From Adineta steineri (Eukaryota > Rotifera > Eurotatoria > Adinetida > Adinetidae), in contig CAJNOI010000056.1 in the NCBI GenBank assembly GCA_905250115.1, positions 452,099 to 516,098 on the forward strand: a stretch of 64,000 bases of DNA, read 5' to 3'. Below are positions 55,128 through 64,000 of the stretch, piece after piece; position 1 is the first letter of the stretch, and the number at the start of each line of letters is the position of its first letter. The notes beneath the pieces were generated by a model, which saw only the letters and a program-made list of their open reading frames with translations, was not told the origin of the DNA and searched no databases. A program made the position numbers and the translations under genes.

Positions 55128-57867
55128 CTAGAAGAGTAAATATCAAAATGAAATTTTCATAGTTATTTCGTAACTAAGAAAAAAGGTAATGACACGATCA
55201 AGTTAAACAACTACGCTTAAAACAAATCATCAGACAAGTCTTTTATATAAGGAAATTAAAGAAAAATTCAAACACATGTTACCTGTTAAAGAAGAAATTA
55301 ATCAAGGTGAATGAAAGAGAAATACATATGAGAAGATCACAATTAATATAAATATAGCTCTGCTAATATATTAATTATCACAGCAGTCGACTATATTTGC
55401 ATAAACTACAAAAAAATGTTACTCAATATTAGATGTGGAAATCTGTTTCGAAAGAAAATCGAATCAAAATTAAAGAAAAAAAAACTTATTCCGTACTTTT
55501 TCGTTTCTAGATCATGTCATAATTATTGATGCATGCATAAAAAAGGAGATTCTAGTCTGTCAGTCAATCGATCTTATTGTCTCATAAAACTATTATAGAA
55601 AAAACAAATCTGTGGAATATAATAATTCTATTCTAATCGTGTATTTCGATTTATTTTTTGCGACAAAACTCAAAAAATCTATTGATATAATTTCGTAAAA
55701 AAACAAAACATTACCTAGTCTGTTGTGTAATTATTATATATGTGATAAAAAATACATCTGTTGGTAGTATTTATTATTTTGATTTGGTCCATTGATTTTC
55801 ATTATAAGATACGTCAAATGACAATTTTATGATAAACTATTGAACCGAAAACAAGAATATTAACAGCCTACTACGTTTTTTTCTCTTTGACAATCGCGTG
55901 TGATGTAAATATTTGATTACCTACATATCGAGAGGAAAAAAACAAGTATAATACGTAGGTAGAACACAAGAGTACCTGATAACATCGATGACATTTTTTT
56001 TTGATTGGCAGGTCTACAACATAATGAGAAAAAAGAAATATTTTCTTGGACGTAGGAGGTTGAAAAAAATTGATTTTTATACTGAACAAAATATTATTTC
56101 ATGCACATTAAATACTTTAAATGAAAATATTTTCGTGCATAAATATTAAAAAAAAACAAGTCATTAATAGATATTTTCATTTTGCTTCTTCAATTACTTG
56201 AAATTATATATTTATTTTAGGTTAATTTTATGATTAATAAATGAAAAACGCAAATTATTCTTTCATATCAGATTTTATCGAACGTTTTTTTCCTAATATT
56301 TTGACAAGAAAATGACGACGTTATAATCAAAAATACTAATAAAAATATTGTCAGTATTCGATTGAAGTCAAAAACAAAGTTCTTTTAATGATCAATATAA
56401 AAAAATAATCTATGTGCATTTTTGATTGATTGACATTATTTTAAAAACTCGTCGGAATTACGTCTTTCGGACTATATACTACTGAGAATAATTGAAAATA
56501 TGTATTTTGACATAACGATGAATGATACATTTAATTCTTCTAATCTTTTAGGATTTGAAAATTTACTTGCGTTTTAATATATTTTATTTTATATTATTCA
56601 GCTTTCGATAATTGTCTTGTTTACTCTGAATTCACTATCTATCTATTCACTTGGTTTAGTGTTTAGATCAATTCCTTTCTCAATTTATCTTCTACATTTT
56701 TTTCATTTCAACGTTATTTGTAACGATATATTTTCTTTGAACACATTACAAGAGAATGGGATAAGAGAGTGTACAGCTGTGAACTCAGGTTTATATAAAT
56801 TCGTCTACTCTCTGCTCCATGCCCGCATTTACATTTCTTCATTCTCAATGATTTTAAAATAGTTACAATAATATTTTATTGCGTGTATAGATGATTACAG
56901 GTGAACAGCGAATATAATATACTTACATCTACGTATCAATTTTTTCGTCTAAAATGAGTATATTATATCTGTAGTAAGATTTGCTTTTTTATTCGTAGTT
57001 TTTGTGGTCACACGGTAAAGTTTCAGGCGTTATTGAATACTGTACTGCATTACTTCAAAGAAAAAGAACGTTTCAGTAATAAATCACGTTTTAATCGTTC
57101 TCTATGATTAGTTTTTGTTGTTTTTGTTAGCATCATTAGATGAATAGAGAAAAGGTATATAATTTAAGTAAAGACTTTCCTACTTATTTTTCTGTAGTTA
57201 TTCGGATAAAAAAGTTGTGTGACACAAAGTAGCATTGCTTATCAGTAATATTTCTATACAAATATTTTACACTATACTTATATGTTATTATTCCAATTAT
57301 TTTTTCTTTTTTACCTGATACATCACGATTTTATGAGTATGGCCGCAAGCTCGTTGCTAACAATATTCTACTATTTAAATCTTTCTTTTCTTCTTCGTCT
57401 TGCTTTGTTTTATTATTCTCTTTCGTATATAATTCTCTATAATAATTCTAATCAATATGTATACACTGTGGTAGTTCATTCAAAAATATAACATATGTCG
57501 ATATAAACTCAGATATACTATTTATAGGTTTCTTTGCATACTATAGTGTGATCAAATCAGCATTTATAACCCCTGCGAGCTCATCGTAGAGCGCGAAATG
57601 TCCTTGTAATAATGGATGAACAATAGACAATTATTACATACACCAGTTTGATCAATTTATAAGTGATAGTTTTCAAAAAAATAGTATCAATGATGTTTTC
57701 GTCATTACTATACTTTCAAAGATGTTTTTGTATTATAACTGTAGCGAATTCATAAACTCAAAAGTAAAAAAACATTTTCCCACTCTCTTGAAAAGTATTG
57801 TTCTTTTATATTCTTGTGTAGATCAACAGATCAATTCGTTTATGTATTTACTAAAATATCTTTCTAG

Positions 57868-58167
57868 CTGTTGATGATCTCGTTGAAGATACTGTTTCCA
57901 ATCAATTTGATAATGTTACTTCGCCTGATACCTCTATTGTTTCACTTGCTGACGATGCAAATGAGGATTTACATTTTTTAGTGCGTGAATATATGTAGGC
58001 GATACGAATACTAAAATAAATACCATGTACTTGTCTACTTAATATTATGATTTTAGTTTTCAATGTTTTGGACGTACGGTTATATATAACAGCAACAAAT
58101 ATACTATGGCAAGCTGGTTACACTAAACTCGATGCTAACATTTACGCATCAAAATATTGGTATGCCG
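57868..58167 (+). pseudogene. Two exon-like relics of an unknown gene
   Basis: The first piece follows TTTCTAG and encodes about 43 residues before a TAG at about 57996. The second follows ATTTTAG and encodes VLDVRLYITATNILWQAGYT and a further 15 residues up to a GTAAGT donor at about 58168. The LWQAG..DANIY wording faintly recalls the HisRS anticodon-binding domain (also in GCN2), but too little is left to be sure. Confidence 0.25.
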
Positions 58168-58749
58168 GTAAGTATTAGGAATAGACAGGGTAGGGGGCCT
58201 CTGCACATCTCTATCGTGTACTTACATACTGAATGACTTGCTGAAAACGTGCGCAATCAAGTAGAAAATAAAACAAGAAAATATAACGGCATTGATGTAA
58301 TAGATGGGTCTAACAGCAATAAAGAAAGAAAAAATATATTGATAATAAATCCATCCACAACGAAAATATCGAAATATAAACCTTTCATATGGCATATAGA
58401 ATAACAAACAAGATATTGAATCTGTAAACAAATATTGAAGATATGCATGTGAGTGATAGTATGAATGGAAGTTAAATCTAAGATCTACATCGTCATCTTC
58501 AAAATATTGAATGCATATCGAATAGAAAATATGTTTGACTTACGTCCAAGATTATTGATATTGATCCTATAAAAATATTTTGAATAATTCGCTATTAAAA
58601 TTATTCACTATCGTCGAGAATGATACTATTTTTTTCCAGTAAGAAACAAAAAAGAGTATACAATTTGAAGAGAATCACAATCGTAACTGATAAAAGTGAT
58701 TCAATAAAATAAAATTGACAAAGATTGAAATATTCATTAATCATATTTT

Positions 58750-58812
58750 TGGTATGGGTATGAGTATCATATTCATTCTACAACCACATTCACACTCTTA
58801 CCCACCCTCACT
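58750..58812. repeat. GT-rich foldback element 10
   Basis: Left arm GGTATGGGTATGAGTAT, right arm ACATTCACACTCTTACCCAC followed by CCTCAC. Confidence 0.6.
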
Positions 58813-60144
58813 TCAATCGTATAACTTATTCTATTCATATGTAAATTAAATGATTTTCATTGTAATATCCTATTCATATTAAATCCAGTTATTATGTACT
58901 TTTATTACTAGAAAGTTTACCAGTAGGTTAACATTGCTGTCTGTTTTTATATAAAATTTATTTACGTTTATCTCTACATGTACATACAAGATAGAAAACT
59001 GTTCATAATATCGTTATGCACTATAGAAATTATTTCATAGTTATACTTTTCAAAAATATACTCAGTCAAAATTGACAAGAGACATTGAAATATATAAGCG
59101 TTAAATATGGACTTCGTATTGTTTTGTAGTTTAATCCTGAAGAGACTATACTAGCAGTTTTTTTTAAATTCTTTGAAAAATCTACTTTATCACATAGAAA
59201 ATATATCAACATAATACAATGATTCATCGTTCTCTATTCGTTCTCTTTCCATGACTTTTTCTTGCAAAAAAAGTACATTTTTTGTTTATTCAGAATAAAT
59301 ACATACAAAATATATCCGTAGAAATTCTTCTTAAATAAATTCTTTTCAAAAAAAAAACTCGTTACTCATGAATACAAAAATAAGTGTATACAGAAAGAAA
59401 ATAAAAAGTACACCATCTAGTAGGTTTTATAACTATAATTAGTAGAAATCTATAGGATTTTTGTTAGTATATTATACGCATCCAATAAACAGATACATCA
59501 GTAAAAAATTTATCAAATGAGACATTTTATATTGTAATATAAAATTTTAATTTCCCTTCAAAAATAATTGCATTGACACATATATATATAACATCTATTG
59601 ATAAACGCCATTGATAGAAATGTTAAATAATAAATTACAAAAAGTATTAGATTTAGAATCCTTAATAAGCATATTCCTCATTGTTTCAAAAAAATATTTA
59701 TTATATGAAATTAGTTGAACCTTTTTCTTTGTCGTTAATAAAGTCAAGTTAAGTAATGTCAGACTATTGTTTTAAGTATTAATAGTGAAATAGGAAGTTC
59801 TTTGATACTGTAATGTCTTTTTCTAACATAAATTATAACATACATTTAAAAGAAGTTATTAGAAATGAACAAAAGTCTTACATAGTCGTAAATATTTGTT
59901 TTATTTCGCATGATCTTTTTTTAATCAAATAGAATAATTATTTATTTTGAAAAAAGTACGTTTTTTATTTACTCAATATGAATCCCATCTTATTATTGTG
60001 ATCAAACAACAATCCTATAAAGACTAATTAAAAATTCTGTTGTTGTCGAAAATGCGAATATTTTTTTCATGACCTGACAACCTTAGTAAATATATATCGA
60101 TGTAAAATATGTTTTTCTTTCAGTTTGATAAAGAAATATCAATC

Positions 60145-62529
60145 ATGTTTCGACTACTCGTGCAACTTTATTTAGTATTTATGGTTATGAACATATTTGT
60201 CAATGCTGACTTAACAAGGTAAGTTCTATTTTTATATATTCTGTTCTATTGTGAACTTCTCTAATGACTAATAAATTAGAATTTTGAAATTATAATTAAC
60301 GTTAATCTCGAATAAAGCATTTCCAGTTCCAAAAGTGAATCTATCAAGCTTTGATATGAAACAGAATGATGATTAACAGGATATGTAAGATTGTATTGTT
60401 TTTCTCTATAAAATAACATCTGGAACATATCAATTAATTTGAGAGACATTGGTTATATTATTAAAAAGAGCCAAAGAAAAGATTTGAAATATAATTCAAT
60501 ATTAAATTAATATTAGTCAGTAGTTATAGATAAGATGAGCAATAGAATATTTTTCAAGATACCTATTTAATTCAGTATGAGAATAAGACGAAAATGTATG
60601 ATCGAAAAAAATTATTCTTGTCATCGTACGTCTTCATTTTAAAGTTCGTTCTAAAATTCGATTATAGACTATGATATGCAGCATGACTGTTGAGTAATTT
60701 TATTATTATTCTTTTAATAACATATCATATAAATAAAACTTTCTAGAATCAGTTGCAAACGTATATCATCATCATCATCATCATCATCAGACACAACTAG
60801 TTCAAAAATAGCAAGTATACAAAATAAAGCAACATCAGTTGATGAAAATCTTATAAATGAAATGAATGTAAATTAAATGGAAAATATTATAAAACAACTA
60901 AATCAATTATTTTTTTAGTCCTATTGGATGGGAACTATAAGTATTGGTACACCACCACAGAGTTTTAATATCGATTTTGATACAGGTTCATCAGATCTGT
61001 GGATTCCATCAATTCGATGTCTTTCCTCATGTGGTAAGCTTCATTTATAGTTTCTATACGATAAAAAATATCATCAAATATATATTCTTTTCTTTTTCAA
61101 AATTTATCATCAGGTAACCACAGTAGATATAATGCAAACAAGTCTAGTACATATCAAGCGAATGGTGCTAGTTTCTCCATCAGTTATGGCGATGGTTCTT
61201 TTGTTAAAGGTTACCTTGATAGCGATACTGTCACAGTAAATATATATATATAGAAATCTGGAAGATTTAAATATTTTTTAAATTTAATATTCATTTAGGT
61301 AGATGGTCTTTCTGTGGTTAATCAAGTTTTTGCTGAAGCACTGAACATGTCAGGTTTCAATGACGTTTCTGATGGTCTTTTAGGATTAGCATATCCAGAT
61401 CTTGCAAATGGTGGTGAAACACCTTTATTCTATAATATGTATGCGCAAAATTTAATTCCACAACCAGTATTTAGTTTCTATTTCAATCCGTAAGTTAATT
61501 CTATTTCTTTGTAAATAACTATTGTTGTCAAATTTTCGAATATTTTATAATAAAATCTCTTTTAGAGATTCATCAGTGGTGCCCGGTGGTGAATTAATTT
61601 TAGGCGGTGCAGATACAAGCAAGTATACAGGATCACTTGCCTATGTAAATGTCAGTACGCAAGGTTATTGGCAATTCAAAGTGAATAGGTATGCTAACAA
61701 GTATAAAAGAGAATAATGATTGATTTATCATAATTTCTTTATTACAGTATAACTGCTGGTAGTACTACTACGATTTGTTCATCGAATTGTAATGCTATTG
61801 CTGATACTGGAACAACTTTAATTCTTGGACCGACTAGTCAAATTAATGCACTAAATGCAGCATTAGGCGCTACTTATCATGCTAGTACAGGATTGGTAAG
61901 ATATATAAGCATATTGTTCAATATAAAACATAAATTTTTATCCACTTTTATATATTTAGTATTCTGTAAGTTGTTCAAGTCGTACTCAACAAGGTTTTCC
62001 AAATATTACATTTACAATTGGTGGTCAACAATTTACACTTTCTGTACTTCAATATTTTATAATAGTGAATAGTGGATCAAGCTTTACTTGTTACAGTGTT
62101 TTTGGTGTTTCACCTCTTACTAATGTTTGGATTCTTGGTGATTATTTTCTTTCACGATTTTATTCACTTTATGATATCGGTCAGAATCGCGTCGGTTTTG
62201 CTACTTCAATTTCATACAATTATGCACCTTATGTATATCCACAAACATTTCAAAGTACTACAAGTGCGGCTAGTACTACTCACTCAACCACTGTCTCGAC
62301 AACGAATGGAAACACTGGGTGAGTTAATATTTCATCATATAATGATTACAAAATATAATAATTTTTAAGAGTTGAAATATTTTCTAAAATAATTTTGTTT
62401 AGATCTACTAGCTTCACTGCACCAACTACAACAGTTTCAACAATGACCAATTCTTCCAAAACAATGCATCGAGGAATCGACTGGACTATTTTGTTCAGTT
62501 TGATAGTGATCTATATTCGATTACAATAA
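60145..62529 (+). CDS. Pepsin-type aspartic protease (A1) with Thr/Ser stalk and probable GPI tail
   Basis: Ten or so exons. Signal peptide from the ATG at 60145 ([19 protein letters not shown]). Exon 2 carries an (AGT/TCA)n serine run (60768-60792). The protease then shows [20 protein letters not shown] with the first active-site DTGSS (60979), the flap region [12 protein letters not shown], the substrate-pocket text [12 protein letters not shown], and the second active-site ADTGTT (about 61803) with [30 protein letters not shown] closes the fold. A Thr/Ser-rich stalk (about 62255-62450) and a hydrophobic end ([16 protein letters not shown]) follow, as in GPI-anchored or membrane-tethered yapsin-like proteases. 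Both catalytic aspartates are intact. The first intron is long (about 525 bp); the others are short. Likely acts at the cell surface or in the gut. Confidence 0.9.
60768..60792 (+). repeat. TCA trinucleotide run (poly-Ser)
   Basis: Eight or so uninterrupted ATC/TCA units inside exon 2 of the protease, encoding consecutive serines in the propeptide region. Confidence 0.85.
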
Positions 62530-62866
62530 AAAGAAGTGATCATCGAAAAATTATTATGCTCGTTTTACAATCTTTTTGGCGTCATTAACAGCGATACTAC
62601 CTAAGAAAATAGTTTCTCCAGTGATTTATTGACTTCCGACGATGATTTTTATAAATTTTTTTAATCTATTATAAACAAGAATAAAATAAAATCAATAAAC
62701 AAAAATAATCTTGAGAGTGGGGGTGTAGATATTAACAAAACTACACATACCCACATCCTCGAATTCAATTTTATTGTTATATGTTTTAAATAGATAGATA
62801 CAAAAAAAAGCAACTAATAATAAACATTAAGCAAAATACAGTTTTCCTTCATACTGTTGATTTTAT
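62530..62866. other. Convergent spacer between protease and GPCR copy 2
   Basis: Contains polyadenylation signals for both genes, the GT-rich foldback at 62710-62760, and (from about 62695) sequence matching the 3' flank of GPCR copy 1. Confidence 0.7.
62710..62760. repeat. GT-rich foldback element 11 (3' of GPCR copy 2)
   Basis: Left arm CTTGAGAGTGGGGGTGTAGA, right arm CTACACATACCCACATCCTC. Counterpart of element 2 at 10118-10171 in inverted orientation. Confidence 0.75.
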
Positions 62867-63916
62867 CTATGGTGAATTACTTCTCAGACCATTTCTGGTT
62901 GTTGCTGTTCCTTCAATGAGCACGAGTCGCATAGGTCGACGAAATATTTTTATTTTTTGAATGACATTTAAAAATTCCCGTCGAAACAACTTTGATGATA
63001 CGAAAAAATTAGCAAATGTCAATGCAAAACCAAGATAAAGAACAACATATGTCATATTACTGACGAATGTCTCAATTGAAAGTTGAAGTGACGATTTGTA
63101 ATTATTCATAGTAAACACTCGATAAACCAGATAACATGGATTTGGTATATTGAGAAATATAAAAAGAAGAAGTTGATTGACCAACATCTTATGAAGTTGA
63201 ACATCTTTCATAGAAATTTTACCAGGTCGAACAGATTTATTATTGAGATTCTGTGTGGTCGGTGCAATAGTTTTACCAGTCCGATGAACATTATTGGCAG
63301 TTAATAAACCAAAAATAATCATTAAAGATACAGGAAGAATTCCACTATCAATCGAAATGTAGATGCTAAAAAATATTCCATACGCTCCTAATTGAGCTTG
63401 ACAACTGTTATTTATGATCGTATAGAAAATAATTATTTGGATATACATCAGACTCCAGAAAATTGCATTACCAACGATAACACGTAGAGCAATCTTTGGT
63501 GAACTCCAGTGACGACGAAGAGCACTTCGAGAACTAGCAAAATATCGATCAATCGAAGCCATAATGATATTATAACGTGAATTAGCAATAAGAACGTAGA
63601 AGAGATAGTAACGTATCTTACAAAACCAAAGATCTGTGGTAACAGTTTGAACATTGTAACCGTATTGAAGCATTCGATAGAGTAAAGCAAAATTGAAAGC
63701 CAGTAATTGTGAAATACTTGAAGCGGTGAAATACATAGAACATGCACTTTTACGGAACGTAGGTTGATAAAAAACTATACAGGTTAAAACTGATCCAATA
63801 TTACCCATCAACCAAATAATACCTATGCCATATCGTGAAATAATCATGTTTATAAAATTGATGCGACTAATCTGATCAGCATCACCATTATTAACAACAA
63901 TATTAGTGCTGTTCAT
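62867..63916 (-). CDS. Rhodopsin-like (class A) orphan GPCR, copy 2
   Basis: Intronless, 349 residues, inverted copy of the receptor at 8963-10006. It keeps the TM1 GN motif, Cys99, the DRY box (SIDRYFASS), loop-2 Cys172 and the degenerate TM7. Differences are mostly conservative and concentrate in the N-terminus (NMIISRYGIG against NKTISQYALG), loop 3 (QNLNNKSVRPGK) and the tail (NGLRSNSP). The N-terminal NKT sequon of copy 1 is lost. The frame is fully open, so both copies look functional. The ATG at 63914-63916 aligns with that of copy 1. Confidence 0.8.
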   Translation of the reverse strand: MNSTNIVVNNGDADQISRINFINMIISRYGIGIIWLMGNIGSVLTCIVFYQPTFRKSACSMYFTASSISQLLAFNFALLYRMLQYGYNVQTVTTDLWFCKIRYYLFYVLIANSRYNIIMASIDRYFASSRSALRRHWSSPKIALRVIVGNAIFWSLMYIQIIIFYTIINNSCQAQLGAYGIFFSIYISIDSGILPVSLMIIFGLLTANNVHRTGKTIAPTTQNLNNKSVRPGKISMKDVQLHKMLVNQLLLFIFLNIPNPCYLVYRVFTMNNYKSSLQLSIETFVSNMTYVVLYLGFALTFANFFVSSKLFRREFLNVIQKIKIFRRPMRLVLIEGTATTRNGLRSNSP

Positions 63917-64000
63917 CGTTGTGTTATTTTATAAATCTATAGATAAAAAGATTGATTTCAATATTATTTATAACTATATTTCCTATTCAATCCATGACAG
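63917..64000. promoter_or_regulatory. 5' flank of GPCR copy 2, matching that of copy 1
   Basis: Read on the minus strand, the last 84 bases contain ATAAATAATATTGAAATCAA and ATAGATTTATAAAA in the same order and spacing as 8910-8955. The duplicated unit therefore reaches at least the right edge. The TTTATAAAA just before the start may serve as a TATA-like element. Confidence 0.55.

Larger units (their letters stand above)
55128..60144. other. Gene-poor 5-kb stretch
   Basis: No complete gene. Exon-like pieces on the + strand (about 57868-57998, AVDDLVEDTVSNQFDN..., and about 58057-58167, ITATNILWQAGYTKLDANIY) are framed by AG/GT signals but do not extend, so they may be relics. A GT-rich foldback lies at 58750-58812. 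The rest is AT-rich. Confidence 0.5.

Noticed and set aside
55871..58448. Several short frames (60-80 codons) in the 5-kb gene-poor stretch
   Set aside because: Composition follows local A/T bias, with no motifs, and no splice-linked extensions except the two weak exon relics listed.
1..64000. tRNA, rRNA, CRISPR array or prophage
   Set aside because: I saw no cloverleaf with conserved TTCGA loop and box motifs, no rRNA segments and no spaced direct-repeat array. The DNA is clearly intron-bearing eukaryotic. A dedicated tRNA scan could still reveal one I missed.

Overview
The window looks like nuclear DNA from a bdelloid rotifer (a relative of Adineta or Rotaria). It is AT-rich. Genes are broken by many short introns, mostly about 50-70 bp with GT..AG ends. 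Several genes belong to families that I know to be expanded in bdelloids: an ADP-ribosyltransferase joined to kinesin-light-chain-type TPRs, an F-box protein with a lysine-rich N-terminus, orphan rhodopsin-like GPCRs, a propeller-like family and LamG concatemers. Many short TGTGGG-like motifs match the telomere hexamer reported for Adineta vaga. The species assignment is inference; no marker gene is present. There is one 100-base assembly gap at 26573-26672.

Layout. 1-2774 (-): N-terminal part of a VPS13 lipid-transfer protein, running off the left edge. 3517-5814 (+): a decayed or unresolved propeller-family gene. 6778-7578 (+): intronless EEP-family phosphodiesterase. 8963-10006 (+): orphan GPCR whose near-identical copy lies inverted at 62867-63916. 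10591-12405 (-): F-box plus GRDP/DUF1399-type protein. 13453-15471 (+): ART-TPR gene with two in-frame stop codons. 16076-17994 (-): PRPF31 splicing factor, divergently paired over 163 bp with a 1071-residue DXO/Rai1-family protein (18158-21573). 21753-23204 (-): phosphomannomutase. 23343-23855 (-): small unknown gene with a split start codon. 24657-26572 (-): LamG/mucin-like protein, cut by the gap. 26673-28571 (-): SLC16-type transporter, cut by the same gap. 30347-32336 (-): F-box/LRR-like protein.

32337-35364 is gene-poor and rich in foldback repeats. It is followed by a KH-domain protein (35365-35916), a tandem pair of secreted Ly6-like proteins (36622-37431, 38031-38840), a two-membrane-helix protein (39940-40761), a Deltex-type E3 ligase (41663-43301), cyclin C (44036-45021) and VPS54 (45153-49173). 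49174-52069 is a repeat island with a ~215-bp direct repeat pair, a small inverted-repeat element and a broken reading frame. Next come a small secreted protein (52070-52618), a secreted nicotinamidase (54143-55127), about 5 kb with no supported gene, a pepsin-type aspartic protease with a probable GPI tail (60145-62529) and the second GPCR copy.

How genes relate: most are unrelated neighbours, as is usual in animals. Housekeeping genes (VPS13, PRPF31, PMM, CCNC, VPS54, DTX) are intact and intron-rich, while the bdelloid-expanded families tend to be intronless, duplicated or broken. The most unusual items are: (1) at least ten short GT-rich foldback elements resembling telomere repeats; (2) several hAT-like small inverted-repeat elements, each filled with its own reiterated internal motif; (3) a DXO-family enzyme with a huge N-terminal extension and an 81-bp tandem repeat between catalytic motifs; (4) the ART-TPR gene with two nonsense codons; (5) an inverted GPCR duplication about 54 kb apart.
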